The position numbers and the translations under genes were made by a program. A stretch of DNA of 64,000 nt from an uncultured Lachnospiraceae bacterium (GTDB lineage: Bacteria; Bacillota; Clostridia; Lachnospirales; Lachnospiraceae): contig CANQAP010000001.1 of NCBI GenBank assembly GCA_947589305.1, positions 310,001 to 374,000 of the forward strand, written 5' to 3'. This document shows positions 28,038-35,752 of the stretch, in pieces; position 1 is the stretch's first letter, and each line of letters begins with the position of its first letter. The notes below the pieces were generated by a model. It saw nothing but the letters and a program-made list of their open reading frames with translations, did not search any database and was not told the DNA's origin.

Positions 28038-28490
28038 TTATTTATTCAATATTTTTTTTAATTCATCCATAAATGTATTGATATCCTTAAATTCTCGATA
28101 GACGGATGCAAACCGGACATAGGCAACCGGATCCAGCTTTTTGATCTCATCCATGACAATCTCTCCGATCACCGCGCTTTCCACTTCTTTTTCTTCCAGA
28201 TTAAAGATCTTAGTCTCAATGTCATTCAGACATTGTTCAATATCTTCCGTCGGCACCGGACATTTATAGCAGGATTTTAAAATACCGGATGCCAGCTTTG
28301 AGCGGTCATACGGTTCCCGTTTCATATCTTTTTTAATGACGATCAGCGGCATGGCTTCTACTTTCTCGTAGGTGGTAAACCGTCTGCCGCAGGCATCACA
28401 TTCCCGTCGTCTGCGGATGGAACTATTATCATCCGCCGGTCGGGAATCAATGACACGTGTATTTTCTTCTCCGCAAAATGGACATTTCAT
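28038..28490 (-). CDS. nrdR: Ribonucleotide reductase repressor NrdR
   Basis: NrdR represses ribonucleotide reductase genes in response to ATP/dATP. The 150-residue protein has an N-terminal zinc ribbon ([17 protein letters not shown] with a second Cys pair in ECDACGRRF) and an ATP-cone domain (about 48-138). The length is typical. It lies 22 bases downstream of the ylmC-type gene. No nrd genes are in the window. Confidence 0.97.
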   Translation of the reverse strand: MKCPFCGEENTRVIDSRPADDNSSIRRRRECDACGRRFTTYEKVEAMPLIVIKKDMKREPYDRSKLASGILKSCYKCPVPTEDIEQCLNDIETKIFNLEEKEVESAVIGEIVMDEIKKLDPVAYVRFASVYREFKDINTFMDELKKILNK

Positions 28491-28512
28491 AAATCATCCT
28501 CCGTTTTTCGTC

Positions 28513-28776
28513 TTAATGTTCTTTTTTTCTTTCCAATGCCTCTATCAAGTCGATATCTACCAAAATAATATCCGGTCCTATTTTTACGATATGGCAAAAT
28601 CCGATCACATATTCCGTAGCCGGACAAAAACAGCCGAACAGCTTACCGGGTCCCGGAACGATCAATGCTTCTACCTGACCGCTACAGGCGTCAAATACAA
28701 GATCCGTCACAAAGCCAAGCCGTTTACAATCCTTGCAGTTAATCACTTCGCGTTGCTTTAAATCAGAAAAACACAT
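28513..28776 (-). CDS. PRC-barrel protein of the YlmC/YmxH sporulation family
   Basis: An 87-residue protein with one PRC-barrel domain: MCFSDLKQREVINCKDCKRL, then GFVTDLVFDACSGQVEALIV and PGPGKLFGCF. It matches the YlmC/YmxH family, small proteins linked to sporulation in Bacilli and Clostridia; their molecular function is unknown. GGAGA precedes the ATG. The family call is good, a sporulation role is inferred from relatives. Confidence 0.85.
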   Translation of the reverse strand: MCFSDLKQREVINCKDCKRLGFVTDLVFDACSGQVEALIVPGPGKLFGCFCPATEYVIGFCHIVKIGPDIILVDIDLIEALERKKEH

Positions 28777-28932
28777 ATGTATCTCCGCAGCTTCTGTTAT
28801 TACTATGGTATGCCGGATCCGCCGCTTGTTTCGCTTCTGTTATATAGTATACATGGTTTTTCTTTGATTTACCACCCTGTCTTTATCACTTTATCAGCAA
28901 ATAAACATAAAATCTCTCTAAAACAATTATGA

Positions 28933-28976
28933 ATTCTTCAGAATCTTTCCCACAATCAAAAAAACTATGATACAAT
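28933..28976 (+). promoter_or_regulatory. Possible promoter with CodY-box-like palindrome
   Basis: TACAAT at 28971-28976 is a good -10 box 28 bases before the ATG at 29004, but no clear -35 is seen. ATTCTTCAGAATCTT at 28933-28947, upstream of and next to the expected -35 position, matches the CodY consensus in 11 of 15 positions with an intact TTCAGAA core. The rest of the divergent gap 28777-29003 shows no gene. Confidence 0.4.
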
Positions 28977-29003
28977 AGGAAGATAAAAAACAGGAGAATC
29001 GAA

Positions 29004-29828
29004 ATGGAAGAAAATCTTGCATCACAAAAAAAATCTTTACAGGAAATACAGGAAGCCACGGAAAAAACATCTAATCCCGATCCGATCGGTACGGAACACG
29101 CTTTGGAGCTTCATGCCATGACGCGATCCGAAAAACGCAAGATCCAACGGGAAGAAGAAAAGGCAAAGCTCAAGGAACTCACATTCTGGAAAAAAATTCA
29201 ATATATCCTCATGTATTATACATGGAAATTCATCGGCATCACAGCTGCTGTCGTTCTGATTGTGTTTCTCGGTCATCAGATCTATGTGATCACCCGACCG
29301 GTCGCACTCGACATCGTCCTGATCAACGATCCTACGAACAGCGTCTTTGAAACAGAAGTTCCGGCTCTATATGGCAGCTATTATGAACAACCGAAAGACG
29401 CCCGCTATGTGATCGATACCCAGTTCCAAATAGATCCGGACGCCCCTTATACTTCTGCCGATATGGCATATTATTCTAAAATGCTCGCGATCCTGTCCAC
29501 CGAATCCACGCAGATCATCATCTGTGACGCCAAAGTGGTGGACTATTATGCGATAGACGGTTATATTCTGGAACTGCAGCACGGGCTGCCGGAGGATCTG
29601 TTTTCTACGTTTCGCGACCGTATGTATGAATGCGACGGACCGGTCAAAGATGCCGACTTTTATGCGATTGACATCTCCGGTATGCGATTCACGGAACAGA
29701 CCGGTATTCAGATCGAAGAACCGTATCTGTGCATTCCGACCTGCCTTGGTGAAGAAAACCGCCAGATCGCCTATCAGTTCTTACAGATGATTTCGGATAT
29801 GGAAACCGACGGCGATTCCTCTAAGTAA
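29004..29828 (+). CDS. Membrane protein of unknown function
   Basis: I do not recognise this 274-residue protein. It has a charged, helical cytoplasmic N-terminus (1-70, with KRKIQREEEKAKLKEL), one membrane helix (about 78-98, AAVVLIVFLGHQIYVI) and an extracytoplasmic domain (about 100-274) containing ALDIVLINDP and TEQTGIQIEEPYLCIPTCLG. GGAGA precedes the ATG. It is the only plus-strand gene in this part, divergent from the ylmC-type gene and convergent with rnfB, whose stop codon region it overlaps by 8 bases. No terminator lies between them. Confidence 0.85.
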   Translation: MEENLASQKKSLQEIQEATEKTSNPDPIGTEHALELHAMTRSEKRKIQREEEKAKLKELTFWKKIQYILMYYTWKFIGITAAVVLIVFLGHQIYVITRPVALDIVLINDPTNSVFETEVPALYGSYYEQPKDARYVIDTQFQIDPDAPYTSADMAYYSKMLAILSTESTQIIICDAKVVDYYAIDGYILELQHGLPEDLFSTFRDRMYECDGPVKDADFYAIDISGMRFTEQTGIQIEEPYLCIPTCLGEENRQIAYQFLQMISDMETDGDSSK

Positions 29829-30606
29829 TGACCTTGACCGGACATTTTTCCTTACAAGTTCCGCAGTTCGTGCATGCTTCATAATTAACATGCGCCAGAA
29901 AATCCGAAACTTCGATCGCACCTTCCGGACAATTCTTTGCACACAATCCACAGCCGATACAACCCGCCTGACACGCTTTCTTGACGTCTACCCCTTTTTC
30001 ATGGGAGTGGCATAATACCACATGTTGAGCGTCATACGGAATCAGCTCGATCAAATGTTTCGGACAGGCAGCCACGCATTTTCCACAGGCTTTGCATGCT
30101 TCTTTATCAATGACTGCGATACCGTCTATGATCTCGATTGCTCCAAACGGGCAAACATTTTTACAGTCACCGAATCCGGTACATCCGTTCGCACAGACTT
30201 TTGCTCCGCCGTTCGGATTGTTCTGTGCAAGCACACAGCTCTTCGGTCCGACATACTCATATTGACTGACTGCTTTTTCACATGAACCGGAGCAAAGGAC
30301 CACCGCTGCCCGCTTGGTTCCCACTTGCGCTTCCGATCCCATGATCTCTGCAACGGCAGATGCCACGGCATCGCCTCCGACCGGGCAGGCAGATACCGGC
30401 GCCTCGCCCTTCGCTATGGCAGCCGCCAGACTGTCGCATCCCGCATATCCACAGCCGCCGCAATTATTTCCCGGCAGTGCCTGTCGTACCGCCAGTTCTT
30501 TTTCATCCACTTCCACTTTAAACTTTGCATCCGCAGCTCCCAATAACACCGCAATGATTGCACCCGTCAATCCGACTACCAATGTAGCTGTCAGTATCCC
30601 AAGCAT
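29821..30606 (-). CDS. rnfB: Rnf complex iron-sulfur subunit RnfB
   Basis: RnfB carries electrons from ferredoxin into the Rnf ion-pumping complex. The 261-residue protein has one N-terminal helix (about 2-22), the Fe-S domain motif NNCGGCGYAGCDSLAAAI, a segment with CANGCTGFGDCKNVCP, and two ferredoxin pairs ending CTNCGTCKEKCP. The ATG at 30606 is seven bases after GGAGGTG; the ATG at 30612 is also possible. It is the last gene of the operon, and its 3' end overlaps the convergent plus-strand gene. Confidence 0.96.
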   Translation of the reverse strand: MLGILTATLVVGLTGAIIAVLLGAADAKFKVEVDEKELAVRQALPGNNCGGCGYAGCDSLAAAIAKGEAPVSACPVGGDAVASAVAEIMGSEAQVGTKRAAVVLCSGSCEKAVSQYEYVGPKSCVLAQNNPNGGAKVCANGCTGFGDCKNVCPFGAIEIIDGIAVIDKEACKACGKCVAACPKHLIELIPYDAQHVVLCHSHEKGVDVKKACQAGCIGCGLCAKNCPEGAIEVSDFLAHVNYEACTNCGTCKEKCPVKVIT

Positions 30607-30619
30607 CTTCATCCACCTC

Positions 30620-31210
30620 CTACATACGAATCAAGCCGGAAAATCCCATAAAGGCAATCGCCATCAGACCGGCAGTCAGCAGGACGATCGGCATTCCTTG
30701 GAACGGCACAGGAATATCATTGTCCTCCATCTTCTCACGCAGACCAGCCAGAATGATAATCGCAATCGTAAAACCGACTGCGGTTCCGACTCCGTTGACA
30801 ATACTTTCTAAAATCGTATAATGATCCGTCACATTATTCAGCGCCACGCCCAGTACGGCGCAGTTCGTTGTGATCAAAGGCAGATAGACTCCCAATGTCT
30901 TATGCAGTGTGGGAATCATCTTTTTTAAGAACATCTCTACAAACTGAACCAATGCGGCAATGACCAGAATAAAAACGATCGTTTGCAGATATTCGATATT
31001 GAGCGGGATCAGAATAAATTTGTAGATCAGGCTCGCCACCGCTGATGAGATGGCGATTACAAAAATGACCGCCACACCCATACCGGCTGCCGATTTTATA
31101 TTCTTAGACACGCCGAGAAACGGACACAGTCCCAAAAACTGGCTCAAAACAACATTATTTACAAGAGCGGCACTGACCGCTATCAGGATGATCTTTGTGA
31201 ACTCATTCAT
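30620..31210 (-). CDS. rnfA: Rnf complex membrane subunit RnfA
   Basis: RnfA is one of the two related six-helix membrane subunits (with RnfE) that bind an Fe-S centre within the membrane and take part in ion transport. The 196-residue protein has the conserved LGLCPFLGVSKNIKSAAGMG (Cys region) and LPLITTNCAVLGVALNNV segments. GGAGG precedes the ATG. It overlaps the end of rnfE by 8 bases. Confidence 0.97.
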   Translation of the reverse strand: MNEFTKIILIAVSAALVNNVVLSQFLGLCPFLGVSKNIKSAAGMGVAVIFVIAISSAVASLIYKFILIPLNIEYLQTIVFILVIAALVQFVEMFLKKMIPTLHKTLGVYLPLITTNCAVLGVALNNVTDHYTILESIVNGVGTAVGFTIAIIILAGLREKMEDNDIPVPFQGMPIVLLTAGLMAIAFMGFSGLIRM

Positions 31211-31946
31211 GCTGTTCTACCTCCTTTTGCTGTGTGGCAGCCGTTTCTTCTGCATCTTCACCGTCGAAGTCAAAAAATTTCCCTCCGCAGGCAGTGTTGC
31301 AGCAGTGCAGGCAGTCTTCCATTCGACAGACCGTATCATTGGTTTCCGTCGATTTCCGCTTCTTTAACTTCCGGGCATTCAGAGCCGCTATCAGGAACGC
31401 CAGCACCAAAAAAGCTCCCGGCGACAGAACAAAAATACCGATCGGCTGATAATGCGGTAGCGCAAAACCAAAGATAGAACCGGCTCCAAGCAGTTCCCGT
31501 ACCAAACCGATACTGGTTAAGCCGATGGTAAAGCCAAGTCCCATACCGACGCCGTCAAATATTGACGGCACGACCGGGTTCTTTGATGCGTAACTTTCCG
31601 CGCGCCCCAAGATAATACAGTTTACAACGATTAATTTGATATATCCGCCCAAACTCTCCGAGAGTTCCGGCAGGAATGCCTGAAGCAAAAAATCCACGAT
31701 CGTCACAAATGACGCCACAATAACGATATATGCCGGTATCCGCACCCGGTTTGGGATCACGTTCCGCAATGCCGATATCATCAGATTGCTCATGATCAGG
31801 ATCACCGTCGTACTCAATCCCATACCCAGACCGTTGACCGCGGATGTCGTCACCGCTAAGGTCGGACACATTCCCAAGATCTGAACAAACGTCGGATTTT
31901 CCGTGATAATACCATTCTTTAATCGTTCCGTAATGTTGTTATTCAT
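31203..31946 (-). CDS. rnfE: Rnf complex membrane subunit RnfE with Cys-rich tail
   Basis: RnfE pairs with RnfA in the membrane core. The 247-residue protein starts at ATG 31946, six bases after GGAGGTG; earlier in-frame ATGs touch or precede that site. The family core has NPTFVQILGMCPTLAVT and KLIVVNCIILGRAESYASKN. After the last helix, residues about 192-247 form a tail with five cysteines (C-x4-C-x2-C-C-x3-C, about residues 207-220) followed by an acidic end. This tail looks unusual for the family. Confidence 0.96.
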   Translation of the reverse strand: MNNNITERLKNGIITENPTFVQILGMCPTLAVTTSAVNGLGMGLSTTVILIMSNLMISALRNVIPNRVRIPAYIVIVASFVTIVDFLLQAFLPELSESLGGYIKLIVVNCIILGRAESYASKNPVVPSIFDGVGMGLGFTIGLTSIGLVRELLGAGSIFGFALPHYQPIGIFVLSPGAFLVLAFLIAALNARKLKKRKSTETNDTVCRMEDCLHCCNTACGGKFFDFDGEDAEETAATQQKEVEQHE

Positions 31947-32571
31947 CGACATCACCTCCCTGAGCAGTATCCAGTCCCAGACTGTTTGCATAACAGATTC
32001 CGGCATTCACCGCATTGGTGACCGCATTGCTGGTAATGGTCGCTCCACTTAGGGCGTCAATTTCATTTTCTGCCACAGCGCCGGACTTCGTATATACAAA
32101 AGCGTCTACCTGTTTTCCGGAAAACTGTTCATAAAACGCCGGTTTTTTTGCCTCCATGCCCAAACCGATGGTTTCCGACAAAGATAAGAACGAAATCCGG
32201 TTTACGGTTCCGTCCATGCGGATCCCAAGCGCAAGCTGCAATTCACCGCCATATGCTTCCGATGAAGTGATCGTCATGACATATCCCAAAGGATTATGTG
32301 CCTGATCTTCTGCCAGCTTGACTTCCTCGATCGTATCATTTTCAAATCCCGCATTTTGAAGCGCCTGTGCCGCCGCTTCCACGTCAAAGTCTTCTAAATC
32401 GGCAAACGAAGCGGCATCATCAAATACCGTCTGATATGCTTCCTGTTTTTTCGCCTCCTGTGCAGATGCGATCGGTTCTTTAGTAATGGCATAGACGCTT
32501 CCGAGCAGGCATCCGGCAATTAAAGTAATGGCAAATAAAATAAGCGTATCTCTTATCATCGATTTACTCAT
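31939..32571 (-). CDS. rnfG: Rnf complex flavoprotein subunit RnfG
   Basis: RnfG carries a covalently bound FMN facing outside the cell. The 210-residue protein has one N-terminal helix (about 8-28), an FMN-binding domain with GLGMEAKKPAFYEQFSGK, and the flavinylation motif SGATITS near residue 180, whose Thr is the expected attachment site. ApbE encoded upstream in the same operon is the likely modifying enzyme. It overlaps rnfD and rnfE by a few bases. Confidence 0.97.
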   Translation of the reverse strand: MSKSMIRDTLILFAITLIAGCLLGSVYAITKEPIASAQEAKKQEAYQTVFDDAASFADLEDFDVEAAAQALQNAGFENDTIEEVKLAEDQAHNPLGYVMTITSSEAYGGELQLALGIRMDGTVNRISFLSLSETIGLGMEAKKPAFYEQFSGKQVDAFVYTKSGAVAENEIDALSGATITSNAVTNAVNAGICYANSLGLDTAQGGDVDE

Positions 32572-33517
32572 ATTTTACCGCCCCCTTTCCGAAAGATTTC
32601 GGAACCGTAAAGCGTTCAATGATCGGAACCAGTAAATTACCGCACAATATCGAATAAGATACTCCTTCAGCCGCCGTCGTAGGATTCCAAGGGCTTCGCA
32701 AAACAAACGTCAGCAGACCAAGGATCACTCCGTATACCCATCTTCCGTTTGGCGTGATCGGCGATGTCACATAATCGGTCGCCATATAGATCGCTCCCAG
32801 CATCAAACCGCCTCCGCAAAGATGTGCCGCCAAAAATGAAAGATCCCATCCTCTGCCGCTTGCCAGCGCATAGATCATGATACAGATCGCAAATGTTCCG
32901 ATATAGGCAGCCGGGATACGTATGTCAATGATCCGCTTAAACAGCAGATACGCTCCGCCTAACAGCAGCGCCGCCGTGGAGGTTTCACCGATCGTTCCTG
33001 CCGTGCTTCCCAAGAACATCCGGAGCAGATCAACGGATTCCCCGCTTTTTAACAGTGCCAGCGGCGTCGCCGTCGTGACTGCATCATATGTAAAATTCGT
33101 CATGGCTTTGGCAAAGGAGAGCAGTAAAAAGCATCTGGCAGCCAAAGCCGGATTCACAAAGTTTTGCCCGATACCGCCAAAGATCTGCTTAACCAATAAA
33201 ATAGCGAACAGACTGCCCAAGACAGCCATCCACCAAGGCAGAGACGGCGGCAGGTTCAGCGCCAGCAACAGACCGGTCACCACTGCGCTGAAATCACCGA
33301 TCGTCACTTTCCGCTTCATAAAAAATTCAAATAGATATTCCGCTCCCACACAGGTAACGATACAGATCAGAATCAACAAAAAAGCGGAAAGCCCGAAATT
33401 AAAGATACCCATGATCGTCGTCGGTAACAGAGCGATAATGACATCCAACATGATGCTTGCCGTACTGTCTTCCTGTCTTATATGAGGAGACGATGATATT
33501 TTTTTCTTTTCTGCCAT
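32564..33517 (-). CDS. rnfD: Rnf complex membrane flavoprotein subunit RnfD
   Basis: RnfD is a multi-helix membrane subunit with covalent FMN. The 317-residue protein starts at ATG 33517 after AGGAGG at six bases; a GTG two codons upstream is too close. It has about nine helices, the motif NPALAARCFLLLSFAKAMT, and the flavinylation motif DAVTTATPLALLK (Thr expected to carry FMN). It lies 11 bases after rnfC and overlaps rnfG by 8 bases. Confidence 0.96.
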   Translation of the reverse strand: MAEKKKISSSPHIRQEDSTASIMLDVIIALLPTTIMGIFNFGLSAFLLILICIVTCVGAEYLFEFFMKRKVTIGDFSAVVTGLLLALNLPPSLPWWMAVLGSLFAILLVKQIFGGIGQNFVNPALAARCFLLLSFAKAMTNFTYDAVTTATPLALLKSGESVDLLRMFLGSTAGTIGETSTAALLLGGAYLLFKRIIDIRIPAAYIGTFAICIMIYALASGRGWDLSFLAAHLCGGGLMLGAIYMATDYVTSPITPNGRWVYGVILGLLTFVLRSPWNPTTAAEGVSYSILCGNLLVPIIERFTVPKSFGKGAVKYE

Positions 33518-33528
33518 TGTCACACCTC

Positions 33529-34851
33529 CTACTTCTTACGGCTCGCCAAAATGGATTTACGGGTCGCCGCGATCGTTTGTGTCAAATGCCGTTTTGCCGG
33601 ACAGACATAGGAACAACAACCGCATTCACAGCATTCCATCCCGTCCTGTTCTACAAATGCGTCCAGTTTTCCATGTTCCGCCAAGCTCGCAAGCTTTGAC
33701 GGGATCACACGCCCCGGACAAACCGAAACGCATCTTCCGCACCGGATACAATTCGACGGTTCATACATCGTCACTTCGTCTTCCTGCATGCACAAGATAG
33801 CCGAAGAACCTTTTACAATTGGAATATGCGTATCAAACACTGCTTTTCCCATCATCGGACCGCCCGCGATGATCTTTTCCGGTTCCCCGTTTACAAAACC
33901 GCCTGCGGCAGCGATCAATTCCTGAAAGCTTGTTCCCAGTAACGCTTTGAAATTCTTTGGTGTAGCGATCGCATGTCCCGTTACCGTTACGATCCGGTCT
34001 ATCAGCGGCATTCCCAAATAAACGGCTTCATAAATGGCAACCATGGTATCGATATTATGTACAATACAGCCGACATCCGAAGGAAGCATCGTAGAATTGA
34101 TATACCGCTTGGTATTTGCATAGATCAACTGCCGCTCGGCTCCTTCCGGATATTTTGTTTTCATGATCTGAATCCTTATATTCGGATGATCGGCGATCGC
34201 TTCTTTCATACGTTCGATTGCTTTTGGTTTGTTGTTCTCGATCGCGATAATGCCGGTCGCTTTCGGAAATAACTTTAATACAACTTCCAGTCCCTGTACG
34301 ACTGACTCCGGTTCTTCCAACATTCTCCGATAGTCGGATGTCAGATACGGTTCACACTCAGAACCGTTCACAATAATACAGTCGATCAGATCCGGATTCT
34401 TCGGAGACAGTTTTACATGCGTCGGGAATCCGGCTCCGCCCATTCCCACGATACCCGCTTCCTGTATGGCAGCCACGATCTCTTCCCGGCTCATATCTTC
34501 CAAAGGATTTGTGCGTTTTTCAAACTCTATCGTCTCATAGGCTCCGTCATTCTCGATAATGATCGATTCCGTTTTATTGCCATTTGCAGTCAGTCTGGGT
34601 TCCGTTTTTATCACCGTACCGGACACCGAAGCGTGAATATGTGCCGAAACAAAACCGGCTGCTTCCGCAATTTTCTGACCGACTAACACATGATCCCCTT
34701 TTTTTACCAATGGTTTTGCCGGTGCGCCGATATGCTGGCTCAACGGATATACCATTTCTCCTGTTGGCAGATAGATCTCAATCGGCTGATCCATGGTCAG
34801 TTCTTTTCCTTCATAAGGATGAATGCCACCCTTAAATGTAACCAAACCCAT
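33529..34851 (-). CDS. rnfC: Rnf complex NADH-side subunit RnfC
   Basis: RnfC is the peripheral subunit that exchanges electrons with NAD(H). The 440-residue protein has the N-terminal RnfC barrel (GGIHPYEGKELT), the NADH/FMN region with GMGGAGFPTHVKLSPKN near residue 138, an SLBB domain, and two [4Fe-4S] motifs CIRCGRCVSVCPGR and CCECGCCSYVCPAKRHL at the C-terminus. GAGGTG precedes the ATG. A 55-base gap separates it from the upstream EetB-like gene. Confidence 0.97.
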   Translation of the reverse strand: MGLVTFKGGIHPYEGKELTMDQPIEIYLPTGEMVYPLSQHIGAPAKPLVKKGDHVLVGQKIAEAAGFVSAHIHASVSGTVIKTEPRLTANGNKTESIIIENDGAYETIEFEKRTNPLEDMSREEIVAAIQEAGIVGMGGAGFPTHVKLSPKNPDLIDCIIVNGSECEPYLTSDYRRMLEEPESVVQGLEVVLKLFPKATGIIAIENNKPKAIERMKEAIADHPNIRIQIMKTKYPEGAERQLIYANTKRYINSTMLPSDVGCIVHNIDTMVAIYEAVYLGMPLIDRIVTVTGHAIATPKNFKALLGTSFQELIAAAGGFVNGEPEKIIAGGPMMGKAVFDTHIPIVKGSSAILCMQEDEVTMYEPSNCIRCGRCVSVCPGRVIPSKLASLAEHGKLDAFVEQDGMECCECGCCSYVCPAKRHLTQTIAATRKSILASRKK

Positions 34852-34906
34852 AGCTACACCTCGCTTCCTTAGAATAGTATAATTTTAATACAAAATTCAT
34901 CGTTAT

Positions 34907-35398
34907 TCAACTGATTTCCTTTGGAAGATGACGATGCAGAAATGCCCCCGCCATACCGATGCACAAGCCGGAAACCACACCGAATAGAATGAATGCCGGG
35001 AGAGACAGCAGGATACTCCCCGTTCCCATCAGGGCAACCGCCATGAGAACCTGCGCTGTATTATGTGCCACTGCCCCCGCTATGCTCACCGCCGTCACAG
35101 AACATTTGTCTGTTTTCTTCATCAATGCCATAACCAAAAGACTGAAGAACGCTCCTGCCAGACTATAGAATGCCGAAACCGGATTCCCAAACAACAGGAT
35201 TGACAAAATAATCCGAAGCAGATTGACACATGCCGCCGCCGTCCAGTGAAACCGGTACAAGACCAGCAGTGTGACGATATTCGCCAGTCCGATCTTCATC
35301 GCCGGGAATACCGCCGCCAACGGGATCAAGGATTCCAACCATCCAAGCGCCAGTGCCACAGCGGTAAACATTCCAAGCAATGCCACTTTCTTTGCCAA
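34907..35398 (-). CDS. Gx transporter family membrane protein (EetB-like)
   Basis: This 163-residue protein has five to six membrane helices and matches the Gx transporter family (also annotated as heptaprenyl diphosphate synthase component I), with AVFPAMKIGLANIVTLLVLY and VAHNTAQVLMAVALMG. Relatives include EetB of the Listeria flavin-based electron transfer system. The start is TTG with GGAGG upstream. Its place between the NusG domain II gene and rnfC suggests work with Rnf or its flavinylation, but the transported or bound molecule is unknown. Confidence 0.85.
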   Translation of the reverse strand: MAKKVALLGMFTAVALALGWLESLIPLAAVFPAMKIGLANIVTLLVLYRFHWTAAACVNLLRIILSILLFGNPVSAFYSLAGAFFSLLVMALMKKTDKCSVTAVSIAGAVAHNTAQVLMAVALMGTGSILLSLPAFILFGVVSGLCIGMAGAFLHRHLPKEIS

Positions 35399-35419
35399 TC
35401 GTCGTGCCTCCTTCCGTCG

Positions 35420-35752
35420 TTACTTCTGAATCTCCACAACCAGCCGGTGCGGAAGACAAACGATTGTTTCCCCTTTTTTGGAAATTCCGGCATGGTTCAC
35501 ACAGATCTGATCCGGGCAGTCCGCTTCCTGAATACTTGCTGTCCCGTCTTTGACGACAAAAATATTATAGCCATCCTGTGTATGGATCGGAATCTCACAA
35601 TCTTCCGAAAGATCCTGTTCCAACATCACACGATCATCCAACATGACCACGGCTGTTTTCCCTTCCTGAAAAAACACAAACCGGATCACGATCCATGACA
35701 GTAATGCCACAACAACCACTCCGCCAATCATCAACCATTCATTTCGTTTCAT
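35420..35752 (-). CDS. NusG domain II protein (EetA-like)
   Basis: A 110-residue protein with one N-terminal membrane helix (about 6-26) and an outside NusG domain II-like fold, containing DCPDQICVNHAGISKKGETI and CLPHRLVVEI. The two cysteines in these motifs are family features. Start ATG 35752 is six bases after GGGAG; longer frames run into the upstream gene. It overlaps the fusion gene by 14 bases. Relatives pair with Gx transporter proteins, as EetA with EetB. The function is inferred only. Confidence 0.85.
   Translation of the reverse strand: MKRNEWLMIGGVVVVALLSWIVIRFVFFQEGKTAVVMLDDRVMLEQDLSEDCEIPIHTQDGYNIFVVKDGTASIQEADCPDQICVNHAGISKKGETIVCLPHRLVVEIQK

Noticed and set aside
34852-34906. 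TATACT before rnfC as a separate rnf promoter
   Set aside because: No -35 hexamer stands at a suitable distance, and the gap is short, so read-through from upstream genes is simpler.
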